Positions 17,830 to 26,715 of a stretch of DNA of 64,000 bases are shown piece by piece. The first letter of the stretch is position 1. The number at the start of each line of letters is the position of its first letter. A program made the translations under genes and the position numbers. Source of the stretch: CAZVRZ01 sp964629965 (GTDB taxonomy: Bacteria; Chloroflexota; Anaerolineae; Anaerolineales; UBA4823). Location of the stretch: the NCBI GenBank assembly GCA_964629965.1, contig CAZVRZ010000005.1, positions 1 through 64,000 of the forward strand. The letters run 5' to 3'. The notes below the pieces were generated by a model. The model saw only the letters and a program-made list of their open reading frames with translations. It made no database searches and was not told where the DNA came from.

Positions 17830-18696
17830 ATGGATGTCAAGCAGCAGGTAATGGATTTTTATAACCAGGTAGGCTGGTGCGAGATCGGTGACGGGGTTTA
17901 CCAAAACGCCACCCATGAAGATCTACGCCCCGTCTCACGAGATTATATTCATCGCTGCCATATGCGGGTAAATAGACATATAAAAAACGCTGGTAAGTAT
18001 TTGTTGGATGCTGGCTCAGGTCCAATCCAATACCCTGAGTATTTGGAGTATTCCAAGGGTTATGAGTATCGCGTCTGCGCTGATATTTCTATGATTGCAC
18101 TACAAGAGGCGCGTAAGCGCATTGGCGATCATGGCTTGTTTGTGGTTGCTGATGTCGCTAATCTGCCTTTCCGGACAGGTAGTTTTGATGGCGTGGTTTC
18201 TTTGCATACCATTCATCATCTTCCTTTACAAGAACAAGCTGCAGGGTATCAAGAAATTTATCGCATGCTTGCCGATGGCTCCTCGGCGGTGGTTGTCCAT
18301 GGTTGGGGAAGATCATCATTTATGATGTTTTTTAAACGCATTTTCAACTTCCGTCAGAGCGTGAAACGTTTCCTTCATCTTTCTCAACCGTTGCAGAAGA
18401 TTGGTTTTGAAGATGATACAGAAAAACAGCTTTCTCAGCAACCTGGAGGAACATATGTGATCAAGAATGACGCTGCTTGGTTAAAGCAAACCCTCGGTAA
18501 GAGTATGCCGTTGAAAATATTTACCTGGCGCAGTGTCAACGTGTGGTTTTTGCGAACCTTTATCCGGGAGCAATGGGCGGGCCGTTCTTTCTTACGCTTG
18601 CTGTTTTGGCTGGAAGAGTGTTTCCCCATCCTTTTTGGGAAAATAGGACAATATCCATTGATCGTTATCGGGTATAAAGGCAAACTTAAAAACTGA
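17830..18696 (+). CDS. Class I SAM-dependent methyltransferase
   Basis: Methyltransferase of 288 residues. The SAM motif is YLLDAGSGPIQYPEY, followed by RVCADISMIALQEARKR, VADVANLPFRTGSFDGVVS and the HTIHHLP segment, which together define a Methyltransf_11-type fold. The C-terminal 90 residues are basic and hydrophobic and may rest on the membrane. A GTG at 17800 overlaps the previous gene. I prefer ATG 17830, which follows AGGA and starts MDVKQQVMDFYNQVGW like its relatives. It may methylate the polymer exported by exporter 1. Confidence 0.8.
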   Translation: MDVKQQVMDFYNQVGWCEIGDGVYQNATHEDLRPVSRDYIHRCHMRVNRHIKNAGKYLLDAGSGPIQYPEYLEYSKGYEYRVCADISMIALQEARKRIGDHGLFVVADVANLPFRTGSFDGVVSLHTIHHLPLQEQAAGYQEIYRMLADGSSAVVVHGWGRSSFMMFFKRIFNFRQSVKRFLHLSQPLQKIGFEDDTEKQLSQQPGGTYVIKNDAAWLKQTLGKSMPLKIFTWRSVNVWFLRTFIREQWAGRSFLRLLFWLEECFPILFGKIGQYPLIVIGYKGKLKN

Positions 18697-18727
18697 TCGT
18701 TCATGTTGAACAATATTGGAGAAAGAT

Positions 18728-19738
18728 ATGGATTGGTCTAATCAAGTTATTCTGGTAACTGGCGGTACAGGATCTTTTGGCAAAAAGTTTGTAGATATCA
18801 TGCTCCGCAATTATCACCCGGCAAAACTGATCGTTTTTAGCCGGGATGAGTTGAAGCAGCACGAGATGCGCCTGGCAGGATTTGATCACCCCTCTTTGCG
18901 ATATTTTATTGGAGATGTGCGCGATGTCACTCGTTTGCGTCGGGCCATGCATGGGGTTGATATCGTAGTTCATGCCGCTGCGCTCAAGCAAGTTCCTGCG
19001 TGTGAATACAACCCCATTGAAGCAATCAAAACGAATATTATGGGAAGCAGTAACGTGATAGAGGCGGCTCTGGATTCAAACGTCAAAAAGGTGTTGGCCT
19101 TGAGTACCGATAAAGCGGTCAGTCCTGTGAACCTGTATGGCGCAACCAAGCTGGCGGCAGAGAAGTTATTTGTGCAAAGCAATTCTTATGCTGCCGGCAC
19201 AAGTACTCGTTTTGCCTGTGTGCGTTATGGCAATGTGGTAGGCAGCCGGGGCAGCGTAGTCCCCAAATTCATCCGTCAGCGCCCAAGTGGAAAACTCACC
19301 ATCACTGATGAGCGTATGACCCGTTTCTGGTTACCCCTGGAACAGGGCGTGCATTTTGTGATCAGTTGTATTGAGCAAATGCAAGGTGGAGAAGTATTCA
19401 TTCCCAAGATACCCAGTATGAAGCTGGTGGACCTGGCCAAGGCAATTGCTCCAGATGCCGAACTGCAAATTGTCGGTATACGCCCCGGTGAAAAACTGCA
19501 TGAGGTCCTGATTTCAGAAGATGAAGCCCGCTCTGCTCTTGAACGCGATGAGATGTTCGTTGTCAAGCCATCCTCCACGCTTTGGCAGCGCGGTTTGCAA
19601 TATGAAGGTCGCCCGGTTCCAGAAGGTTTTCATTATTCTAGCGATAATAACCCTGAATGGTTGACAGTCGATCAGATTAAGGAGATGATAGCGCCATTCG
19701 AAGTGGACGCTTATTCGGAAATGATGGAAGAAGCGTAA
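18728..19738 (+). CDS. pseB: UDP-GlcNAc 4,6-dehydratase, PseB type
   Basis: SDR of about 336 residues that dehydrates and C5-epimerises UDP-GlcNAc, the first step to pseudaminic acid. Visible motifs: TGGTGSFGKKFV (NADP site), FSRDELKQHEMR, DVRDVTRLRRAM, HAAALKQVPACEYNP, LSTDKAVSPVNLYGATK, and the PseB-like tail RYGNVVGSRGSVVP ... RPGEKLHEVLI. ATG 18728 is preceded by GGAGA; a TTG at 18716 is in frame. No aminotransferase (PseC) follows. Next comes an RmlD-like reductase, so the keto-sugar could instead go to an L-6-deoxy-HexNAc, as in WbvB/WbvR systems. Confidence 0.88.
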   Translation: MDWSNQVILVTGGTGSFGKKFVDIMLRNYHPAKLIVFSRDELKQHEMRLAGFDHPSLRYFIGDVRDVTRLRRAMHGVDIVVHAAALKQVPACEYNPIEAIKTNIMGSSNVIEAALDSNVKKVLALSTDKAVSPVNLYGATKLAAEKLFVQSNSYAAGTSTRFACVRYGNVVGSRGSVVPKFIRQRPSGKLTITDERMTRFWLPLEQGVHFVISCIEQMQGGEVFIPKIPSMKLVDLAKAIAPDAELQIVGIRPGEKLHEVLISEDEARSALERDEMFVVKPSSTLWQRGLQYEGRPVPEGFHYSSDNNPEWLTVDQIKEMIAPFEVDAYSEMMEEA

Positions 19739-19813
19739 TTGGTTCTTTGAAAAATTTATCTCATCTGGCCTTGATGAACCCTGGAGTTTGTAAGTAGATC
19801 GATTGGAGTAGGA

Positions 19814-20746
19814 ATGCGAATATTGGTAACAGGTGCAAGCGGGCTGTTAGGGTTCAACCTGGCATGGGAATGGGCGCTTAAACACACCGTGTTCGGTGTA
19901 GTAAATTCGCAGCCATTAAACCTTGCCAGATTGCCGTCGGACCGGGCTTTTACCCAAATCCAGGCGGATTTGCTGGATGGTAGCGCCCTTGAGAGAGTGT
20001 TGGATCAGGCCCAGCCTGATTGGATCGTTCATTGCGCTGCCTTAGCCAATTTAGAAGCTTGTCAGACCGAACCAGTGTTAGCCCGGCATGTGAATACCGT
20101 ATTACCTGGTATGCTGGCGCAGTATGTCGCCAGGGGCGGAGCGCGTTTGTTACATATTTCAACAGATGCGGTTTTCGATGGTCAACGCGGTTTTTATAGA
20201 GAAGATGACCCTACGAATCCACTCAGTGTTTATGCACAAACGAAGTTGGATGGCGAGTTTGCTGTTGCTGCTGCAAATCCCCAAGCCATAATTGCCAGGG
20301 TGAATCTGTTTGGCTGGAGTGTAACTGGCAAACGAAGCCTGGCTGAATTCTTTTTCAATAACCTTCAGACAGGCAAACAGATGATGGGCTTCACAGATAT
20401 CTTCTTTTGCCCAACCCTGGTGAACACGCTTGCAGCAATCATCGAAAAGATGTTTGGAAAAGAATTATCCGGATTGTTTCACTTAGTAGGATCGGAACAC
20501 TTGAGCAAATATGATTTTGGCGTTGCCATTGCCCGACAATTCGACCTGGATGCCGATCTGATCCGGCCGGCATCTGTTACAGAGGCGGGCCTGGCAGCAG
20601 CGCGCTCACCCAAATTGATCCTAGACTCATCTAGATTGGCGGCCGCTTTAGCAGAGCCTCTCCCCAGGTTTTCCCCCATGCTGACTGAGTTTTACACACT
20701 TTATCAACAAGGTTATCCACAGATGCTTAAGAGCCTGTTGGTTTAG
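19814..20746 (+). CDS. RmlD-like SDR sugar reductase
   Basis: A 310-residue extended SDR of the dTDP-4-dehydrorhamnose reductase superfamily. It has TGASGLLGFNLAWEW at the N-terminus, DWIVHCAALANLEACQTEP, LLHISTDAVFDG and the catalytic VYAQTKLDGE (YxxxK). It lacks the C-terminal cupin of CapF/WbjC. Behind PseB it may reduce the 4-keto-6-deoxy-HexNAc made there (WbvR-like), or act on a dTDP sugar made elsewhere. The 75-base gap before it is one of the longer ones in this run and holds no promoter I trust. GGAGTAGGA precedes the ATG. Confidence 0.8.
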   Translation: MRILVTGASGLLGFNLAWEWALKHTVFGVVNSQPLNLARLPSDRAFTQIQADLLDGSALERVLDQAQPDWIVHCAALANLEACQTEPVLARHVNTVLPGMLAQYVARGGARLLHISTDAVFDGQRGFYREDDPTNPLSVYAQTKLDGEFAVAAANPQAIIARVNLFGWSVTGKRSLAEFFFNNLQTGKQMMGFTDIFFCPTLVNTLAAIIEKMFGKELSGLFHLVGSEHLSKYDFGVAIARQFDLDADLIRPASVTEAGLAAARSPKLILDSSRLAAALAEPLPRFSPMLTEFYTLYQQGYPQMLKSLLV

Positions 20747-20800
20747 CTTCAACCGGTTTGCGAGTCAAGGCCTGTCGTGGCTACTTATTGTCACTAGTGA

Positions 20801-20808
20801 AAGGAGGT
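20801..20808 (+). promoter_or_regulatory. Full-length Shine-Dalgarno sequence of the SAF-type NeuB gene
   Basis: AAGGAGGT, complementary over eight bases to the 3' end of 16S rRNA, ends four bases before the ATG at 20813. It is the strongest ribosome binding site I saw here; most genes in the locus have short sites or overlap the gene before them. It marks the start and hints at high synthase dosage. Confidence 0.7.
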
Positions 20809-20812
20809 TTCG

Positions 20813-21880
20813 ATGGAATTTAAGATTGGTGATCGGTGGGTCGGTTCAAACCATCCAACCTATTTTATAGCAGATATTGCAGCGAATCATGACGGTGATC
20901 TGGAGCGTGCCAGGCTGCTTATCCGTTTATCGAAAGAAGCTGGCGCAGATGCCGCTAAGTTTCAGAACTTCCGTGCGCCTCAGATCGTCTCTGATTTTGG
21001 TTTCCGCTCGATGGGTGGTCAGGTTTCCCACCAGGCATCCTGGAAGAAGAGCGTCTTTCAGGTATACCAGGATGCTTCCATCCCCTTTGAGTGGACGCCC
21101 ATTTTGAAAGAAGAGTGTGACCGGGTTGGCATCCATTATTTTTCGTCTCCCTATGATTTCGAGGCAGTCGATATGCTTGATCCTTATGTGCCAGCTTACA
21201 AGATTGGCTCGGGCGAGATCGATTGGCTGGAGGCCTTGGAGCGCATGGCGAGAAAAAACAAGCCCATTTTGTTGGCTACGGGTGCTTCGACTATTGGCGA
21301 GGTGCAGCAAGCTGTCCATACGATCCTGGACGTCAACAAAGAATTGGTCTTGATGCAGTGTAATACGAACTACACTGCCAGTCCTGAAAATTATGATCAT
21401 ATTCACTTAAATGTTCTTAAAACGTACGCTGCTATGTTCCCGGATGTGATCCTGGGGCTTTCGGATCATACGCACGCCAATGCTACCGTCTTGGGAGCGG
21501 TTACTCTCGGGGTGCGCGTCGTTGAACGTCATTTTACAGATGATAACGGTCGAGAAGGCCCGGATCACAAGTTCGCCATGAATCCGGCGGCCTGGGCCAA
21601 TATGGTGGCGGAAACTCGCTTGTTGGAGCGCTCTCTTGGCTCAGGTGACAAGAACATTGCGGTGAATGAACAGCAAACGGCTTTATTACAACGTCGCTGC
21701 CTGCGGGCGGCTCGAGATATCAAAGCAGGCGAGCTCTTGACACGTGATATGATCGATGTGCTCCGTCCTGTGGCCTCGGGCGCCATTTTACCGCCAGAGA
21801 TTCCTGCTGTTATTGGGACACGAGCTCTGATAGATATTCCCGCCGGTAAGGAATTGCGTTGGTTAGATTTGGGCATATAA
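20813..21880 (+). CDS. Nonulosonic acid (N-acetylneuraminate-type) synthase with SAF domain
   Basis: NeuB/PseI/LegI/SpsE-family enzyme of 355 residues that condenses phosphoenolpyruvate with a 6-carbon amino sugar to give a sialic-like acid. The TIM barrel (residues 1-285) shows IADIAANHDGDLERA, AKFQNF, YFSSPYDFEAVDML, YKIGSGE and GLSDHTHANAT. The C-terminal SAF (antifreeze-like) domain (about residues 290-355) opens with RRCLRAARDIKAGELL. It follows the PseB and RmlD-like genes, and an SpsF-type cytidylyltransferase lies 2 kb downstream. Whether it makes pseudaminic, legionaminic or neuraminic acid cannot be read from sequence. Confidence 0.88.
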   Translation: MEFKIGDRWVGSNHPTYFIADIAANHDGDLERARLLIRLSKEAGADAAKFQNFRAPQIVSDFGFRSMGGQVSHQASWKKSVFQVYQDASIPFEWTPILKEECDRVGIHYFSSPYDFEAVDMLDPYVPAYKIGSGEIDWLEALERMARKNKPILLATGASTIGEVQQAVHTILDVNKELVLMQCNTNYTASPENYDHIHLNVLKTYAAMFPDVILGLSDHTHANATVLGAVTLGVRVVERHFTDDNGREGPDHKFAMNPAAWANMVAETRLLERSLGSGDKNIAVNEQQTALLQRRCLRAARDIKAGELLTRDMIDVLRPVASGAILPPEIPAVIGTRALIDIPAGKELRWLDLGI

Positions 21881-21892
21881 CTGATTGATCTA

Positions 21893-23041
21893 ATGCGTAT
21901 CCTATATTTCTCCCGCGATTACTCCACGCATGATCATCGTTTTCTCTCGGCCCTGACCCAAACAGAGCACCAGATATATTATCTGAGATTGGAACAGCGT
22001 GGGCACACCCTGGAAGACCGGGCTTTACCATTTGCCGTTGAGCAGGTACAGTGGGCCGGCGGTAGAGCGCCGGTGAGTTGGCGGGATGGTCTGCGCTTTT
22101 TGCTGGACCTAAAGCGAGTTCTTCGCAACGTGCGGCCCGACCTGATTATGGCAGGGCCCTTGCAACGTTCTGCTTTTCTCGTTGCGCTGGCTGGTTTTCG
22201 GCCTTTGATTAGTATGTCATGGGGATACGATCTGCTCTTCGATGCCAGGCGTAATTCCTTGTGGGCTTGGGCTACCCGGTTCACCCTCCGGCGCAGTGCT
22301 GCCATGGTGGGCGATTGCGATACCATTCGCCGTATCGCAATCGAGTTTGGAATGCAACCGGATCGGGTTGTTATATTCCCTTGGGGGGCCGATATTGAGC
22401 ATTTTCGTCCCTCGAATGTCGAGAAACCTCTGAGCAATTTACGAGGTCGCCTGGGCTTGAGTGCTGATGCCTTTTTGTTGCTTTCTACCCGCGGCTGGGA
22501 ATCTATCTATGGCGTTGATGTGTTGGCGCAAGCGTTTGCCCGTGTCGCCTGTCAAAACCAGGATTTCCGCCTGATTATGCTGGGCAATGGCTCTCTCGCG
22601 CCGCAAATCCGCAAGATCTTTATGCAAGCAGGTGTGGAAGATCAGGTTTATTTCCCCGGTCAAGTTGGGCATGCCGACTTGCCCCATTACTACCAGGCTG
22701 CCGATCTGTATATCAGCACTTCTCACAGCGATGGCACATCGATATCTTTATTAGAAGCCCTGGCATGTGGCTGCCCAGTTTTACTCTCTGACATTCCAGG
22801 TAATCGCGAATGGCTAACTACGCCGGGCAAAGAGGGCTGGTTGTTTACGGATAGCGATGTGAATGCTCTGGCAAATGCGATGACACATGCCTATCAAAGC
22901 CGCCATGTTTTACCCCAAATGGGGCAGGCTGCTCGCCTGTTGGCTGAACTACGTGCGGATTGGCGTAAGAATTTTCCCAATTTATTCAAGGCGTTTGAGA
23001 TTGCTACAAAGGCAGATCATCCAATTGAGGTGACAGAATAG
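21893..23041 (+). CDS. Glycosyltransferase family 4
   Basis: GT-B enzyme of 382 residues. It starts RILYFSRDYSTHDHRFLSAL. The hinge is VVIFPWGADIEHFRP, and the donor domain contains LLSTRGWESIYGVDVLAQA, VYFPGQVGHADLPHYYQAADLYIS and the nucleotide-sugar motif DGTSISLLEALACGCPVLLS. It lies between the NeuB-type synthase and a methyltransferase, 12 bases after the synthase stop. It probably adds one sugar in the same glycan. Donor unknown. Confidence 0.87.
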   Translation: MRILYFSRDYSTHDHRFLSALTQTEHQIYYLRLEQRGHTLEDRALPFAVEQVQWAGGRAPVSWRDGLRFLLDLKRVLRNVRPDLIMAGPLQRSAFLVALAGFRPLISMSWGYDLLFDARRNSLWAWATRFTLRRSAAMVGDCDTIRRIAIEFGMQPDRVVIFPWGADIEHFRPSNVEKPLSNLRGRLGLSADAFLLLSTRGWESIYGVDVLAQAFARVACQNQDFRLIMLGNGSLAPQIRKIFMQAGVEDQVYFPGQVGHADLPHYYQAADLYISTSHSDGTSISLLEALACGCPVLLSDIPGNREWLTTPGKEGWLFTDSDVNALANAMTHAYQSRHVLPQMGQAARLLAELRADWRKNFPNLFKAFEIATKADHPIEVTE

Positions 23042-23043
23042 TT

Positions 23044-23913
23044 ATGGAAACAGTCGATCAATGTCCATTGTGCGCTCACTCTACCAGCCATCCTTTTGCC
23101 GAGATTGTCTTTCATGATCGAACGGTATCCAATCGCATCTGTTCGCGCTGTGGGTTAGTGTTCCAATCCCCGCGTATGTCCGCCGCGGAACGGGAGTTTT
23201 TTTATGAGGGGGAGTACCGTAGACTCTATCAGGGGCAAGAGGAACCCATTCCCAAGGATATAGCGACTCAGAGCAAGCGGGCACGTTCTCTGTTGGCTTT
23301 TTTGGATGGCCGGGTGGAGAATATTGGCAGGCACCTGGATATCGGTTGCTCCGCGGGGATACTGTTGCAGTCTGTTCGCGAGCGTTATGGCGCAGATATT
23401 GTTGGGGTGGAGCCCGGAAATTTGTACCGCGATTATGCTGCGCGCCATGGTATCGATGTGTTCCCAAGCCTGGATGCTTTGCGAGAAACCTCCCCGGCGT
23501 CTTTCGATTTTATCAGCATGGCGCACGTCCTGGAGCATTTGCCGGATCCAGTAGGCACTTTAGTAGATTTACGTCACAATTATCTAAAACCACAAGGGAG
23601 GCTTCTATTAGAAGTTCCCAATTTATATGGTCATGACTCTTTTGAGATTGCTCATCTTCTTGCTTTTAGTTCGCATACGCTCAGACAGGTTCTCGCCCGA
23701 GCCGGGTATGATGTTCTGACGATGCAAACGCATGGCCGGCCGCGTTCCAGGCTGATTCCTCTTTATATATCTGTGTTGGCTTGTCCCGGCGATAATCCTG
23801 CCAAGCAAGTTGTTCCAGAACGTTTTGTTGCTTATAAACGCCGCCTGGGAATGTTTTATCGCCGAATAGCGACGCGCTTGTCTCCTTCTTCGGCCTGGCT
23901 GCCTGTGGAGTAA
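23044..23913 (+). CDS. Zinc-ribbon SAM methyltransferase
   Basis: A 289-residue protein. An N-terminal zinc-binding module has two cysteine pairs, CPLCAHS at residues 8-14 and CSRCGLVF near residue 35. It is followed by a class I methyltransferase core (HLDIGCSAGILLQSV at about residues 98-112, MAHVLEHLPDP near 160, LKPQGRLLLEVPN). This layout is common among sugar C- or O-methyltransferases of natural-product and polysaccharide clusters. It starts two bases after the GT4 stop. Substrate unknown. Confidence 0.83.
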   Translation: METVDQCPLCAHSTSHPFAEIVFHDRTVSNRICSRCGLVFQSPRMSAAEREFFYEGEYRRLYQGQEEPIPKDIATQSKRARSLLAFLDGRVENIGRHLDIGCSAGILLQSVRERYGADIVGVEPGNLYRDYAARHGIDVFPSLDALRETSPASFDFISMAHVLEHLPDPVGTLVDLRHNYLKPQGRLLLEVPNLYGHDSFEIAHLLAFSSHTLRQVLARAGYDVLTMQTHGRPRSRLIPLYISVLACPGDNPAKQVVPERFVAYKRRLGMFYRRIATRLSPSSAWLPVE

Positions 23914-23926
23914 AGAAGGATTTTTA

Positions 23927-24784
23927 ATGAATACAGTTGCTATTGTTCAGGCGCGTATGATCTCTTCCAGGCTGCCGGGGAAGGTGCTTTTAGATGCCGG
24001 AGGAAAACCGCTCCTTTTGCATACGGTTGAGCGCCTGAAGCGTGCTGGCATGCTTTCTCAGGTGGTTGTAGCCACCACTACCGATCCCACAGATGATGCT
24101 GTAATTGATTTTTGCAAGCAACATAAGTTTGAGTGTTTCCGTGGCAGCTTGCACGATGTTTTGGATCGTTTTTACCAGGCTGCCCGGCTGTACGAGGCAG
24201 ATATTGTTGTTCGGATCACGGCAGATTGTCCATTAATTGATCCTGCAGTGGTAGATCTGACAATTCGAGGCTTCGCAGGAGAAGATCTGGATGTTCCGAT
24301 TACCATGAGCCGGAGCGAGCATTCGGCGTTGGATGGCAGGTTCCCCTATGATTTCGCTGCGAATCGTTTGCCGCCTCCATGGAAACGATCTTATCCCATT
24401 GGATTGGATACGGAAGTGTGTTCGTTCCTCGCATTGGAGAAAGCATGGCAAGAGGCAGATCGGAAGTACCAGCGCGAACATGTGATGCCTTACCTGTACG
24501 ATGATATTGGCGTTGATAACGAACAAGTCTCGCGTTTTCGCATATTACAAATTCATCATGACCCAGATTATGGTCATCTACGCTGGACGGTGGACACCTC
24601 TGAGGATTTGGAAGTCGTTCGCCGCATCCTGGCGTATTTTCAACCGGGTTACGATTTTTCCTGGCTGGAGATCGTTAACTTGTTGGAACATCATCCAGAA
24701 TTGATCCAGTTGAACGCTGCCGTAAAACACAAATCAGCATTTGATGTTGATCACCGGAATAAAACTGATGATTATAGAGAGTAA
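23927..24784 (+). CDS. spsF: SpsF-type cytidylyltransferase
   Basis: A 285-residue nucleotidyltransferase. The opening VAIVQARMISSRLPGKVLLD is the CTP-binding loop of the SpsF/NeuA/KdsB group, followed by VVATTTDPTDDAV, FRGSLHDVLDRFYQA and VVRITADCPLIDP. It should activate a nonulosonic acid or similar sugar with CMP. The pairing with the SAF-type synthase at 20813 parallels spsE-spsF in the Bacillus spore-coat polysaccharide operon. A separate NeuA-type enzyme at 31647 goes with the second synthase, which suggests each acid has its own activating enzyme. Confidence 0.85.
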   Translation: MNTVAIVQARMISSRLPGKVLLDAGGKPLLLHTVERLKRAGMLSQVVVATTTDPTDDAVIDFCKQHKFECFRGSLHDVLDRFYQAARLYEADIVVRITADCPLIDPAVVDLTIRGFAGEDLDVPITMSRSEHSALDGRFPYDFAANRLPPPWKRSYPIGLDTEVCSFLALEKAWQEADRKYQREHVMPYLYDDIGVDNEQVSRFRILQIHHDPDYGHLRWTVDTSEDLEVVRRILAYFQPGYDFSWLEIVNLLEHHPELIQLNAAVKHKSAFDVDHRNKTDDYRE

Positions 24785-24790
24785 AGGATA

Positions 24791-25741
24791 ATGACTGAAA
24801 AACCATCTATACTAACGATTTTTACGGCGCCCAAGCCGTTTACTAATCCACATATCACCACTATTCAACGCAACGCGATCAAATCTTGGGTAAGCCTGGG
24901 AGATGAGGTAAGGGTCATCTTAATGGGTGACGAAGCAGGCATGGCGGAAGAGGCAGCCCGCTTGGGTATCGAGCATATGCCCGATGTAGAACGTAGCGAA
25001 AGTGGTACACCCTTTATTCCTTCCATGTTCGAGTTGGCGCGCCTGCGTACCGCCAGCCCTTTCCTGGCATGTTTGAATGCTGATGTGATGATGCTCCCCG
25101 ATATGCTTACAACAACTCTGCAGATAGCGAAGCAGTTTGATAAGTTCTTGGTTGTTGGGCAGCGTTGGGATGCAGATGTGCGAGAGGAGTTGGAATTCGG
25201 CGCTGATTGGGATGCTATGCTGCTTGCCTTGATAAACGAGCGCGGTCGTCCCCATCGTGCTGTGGGTAGCGATTACTTTATCTTCCCACGAGATTGTTTC
25301 ACTAATGTTCCAAAATTCGCCATCGGTCGGTCTGGCTGGGACAACTGGATGATATATCATACTCGCCGGACAGGATGGCCTGCGATTGATGCCACCGGAG
25401 CGATCACGGTTATTCATCAGGATCATGATTACAGCCATTTACCGAATAACGAGCCCCCATACCGTTTGCCGGAAACTTTGCGCAACATTCGTTTGGCTGG
25501 CGGACGGCGCACGATTTTTTTACTGGTAGATACGGATCACCATTTCAAGGATGGGAACTTGCAACCCATTCCGGTTCGAGGGGGAAAACTTGTCCGAGAG
25601 ATTGAGACATTTCCAATACGCAAGCTCGGCTCCACGGCGCTGGCCGAAATCTTCTTCATGATCTTCCATCCGCTCCAGGCATTCAAAGAATGGCGCGGCA
25701 GGTTAACTTATAAGTTCAATCAGGTTCTTAAACGTAAGTGA
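24791..25741 (+). CDS. GT-A-like glycosyltransferase, unknown family
   Basis: A 316-residue protein. It starts ILTIFTAPKPFTNPHITTIQ, then SWVSLGDEVRVILMGDE, with a probable metal motif in LACLNADVMMLPD near residue 97 (Asp-x-x-x-x-x-Asp rather than a plain DxD). VGSDYFIFPRD and SGWDNWMIYHTRRTGW would belong to the acceptor side. The pattern matches hypothetical glycosyltransferases of polysaccharide loci, but I cannot name the family. It overlaps the next gene (GTGA), so the two are co-translated. Confidence 0.65.
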   Translation: MTEKPSILTIFTAPKPFTNPHITTIQRNAIKSWVSLGDEVRVILMGDEAGMAEEAARLGIEHMPDVERSESGTPFIPSMFELARLRTASPFLACLNADVMMLPDMLTTTLQIAKQFDKFLVVGQRWDADVREELEFGADWDAMLLALINERGRPHRAVGSDYFIFPRDCFTNVPKFAIGRSGWDNWMIYHTRRTGWPAIDATGAITVIHQDHDYSHLPNNEPPYRLPETLRNIRLAGGRRTIFLLVDTDHHFKDGNLQPIPVRGGKLVREIETFPIRKLGSTALAEIFFMIFHPLQAFKEWRGRLTYKFNQVLKRK

Positions 25742-26706
25742 GTGTGGTGATGCGTAAAGGACAAAACCCCGCTAAATTTATTGGACAGGTTGCCAAACCC
25801 GAACGGATTACAGTAGCTGTTCTAAACTATATACCGTTTCTCAGTGGATATTATGCGCAGATGTTGGACGTGCTGCGAACTTGCCTTGGAAGTATTTGGG
25901 AAAATACCGATCTGCCATATGATCTGCTGGTTTTTGACAACGGGAGCTGCCAGGAAGCCGTCGATTTCCTGATGGATGCCCAAGATAATGGGAAAATTCA
26001 ATATTTGCTCCTATCCGAGAAGAATCTGGGTAAGGGCGGCGCCTGGAATCTCATGCTGGATGCTGCTCCTGGTGAAATTATTGCCTATGCAGACAATGAT
26101 GCTTTTTTATATGCTGGCTGGCTTTCGAAATCGGTGCAAATACTTGAAGCATTTCCGAATGCCGGAATGGTGACCAGCCGGCCTTTTCGAACCAACATGG
26201 ACTATTGCACTAGCACGCTTGCCTGGGCTGAGCAAACCCCTGGTGTAGAAATTCAGTGCGGACAGTTTATCCCCTGGGAAGAATTCCGGGCTTTTGATAT
26301 GAGTCTGGGTCAGGCGGAGGATGAAGTACGTCACCGGTATGAAAATACCCAAGATATCCGCTTGACTTACAATGGACTAACAGCCCAGGTGGGCGCCAGT
26401 CACTGGCAGTTTGTTACCTATAAATCGCTTATCCACCAGTTTCTCCCCTTTGACATGGATCGCCCAATGGGGCAAGTCAAGCAATTGGATCAACGATTAA
26501 ATGCGGCAGGATATTTGCGCTTGATGCCGGTCGAATTCCTGGCGCAAAATATGAGCAACCGTTTGGATTGGATCCATACTCCCGTGGATATGCAGAAGAG
26601 CGCCGTTGTATCCGGCGGCCTCTGGAAACGGATCATCCAGCTCCCATTAGTAAAACGTGTATTGCTGGGGATGTATGATCGGATTTTCCGTTGGTATTAT
26701 GAGTAA
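25738..26706 (+). CDS. Glycosyltransferase family 2
   Basis: GT-A enzyme of about 322 residues. The nucleotide-binding start is RITVAVLNYIPFLSGYYAQ, then LLVFDNGSCQEAVD, LLSEKNLGKGGAWNLML, and the metal-binding motif IIAYADNDAFL (DND) near residue 122. The C-terminal part carries FDMDRPMGQVKQLDQRL, typical of the acceptor and lid region. GTG 25738 overlaps the previous stop; ATG 25750 is a second candidate in frame. Sugar unknown. Confidence 0.82.
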   Translation: MSVVMRKGQNPAKFIGQVAKPERITVAVLNYIPFLSGYYAQMLDVLRTCLGSIWENTDLPYDLLVFDNGSCQEAVDFLMDAQDNGKIQYLLLSEKNLGKGGAWNLMLDAAPGEIIAYADNDAFLYAGWLSKSVQILEAFPNAGMVTSRPFRTNMDYCTSTLAWAEQTPGVEIQCGQFIPWEEFRAFDMSLGQAEDEVRHRYENTQDIRLTYNGLTAQVGASHWQFVTYKSLIHQFLPFDMDRPMGQVKQLDQRLNAAGYLRLMPVEFLAQNMSNRLDWIHTPVDMQKSAVVSGGLWKRIIQLPLVKRVLLGMYDRIFRWYYE

Positions 26707-26715
26707 CAAGGATAG

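Noticed and set aside
20927..21406. 159-residue antisense frame under the NeuB gene
   Set aside because: Mirror of a strongly conserved coding sequence; no ribosome binding site or recognisable motif.
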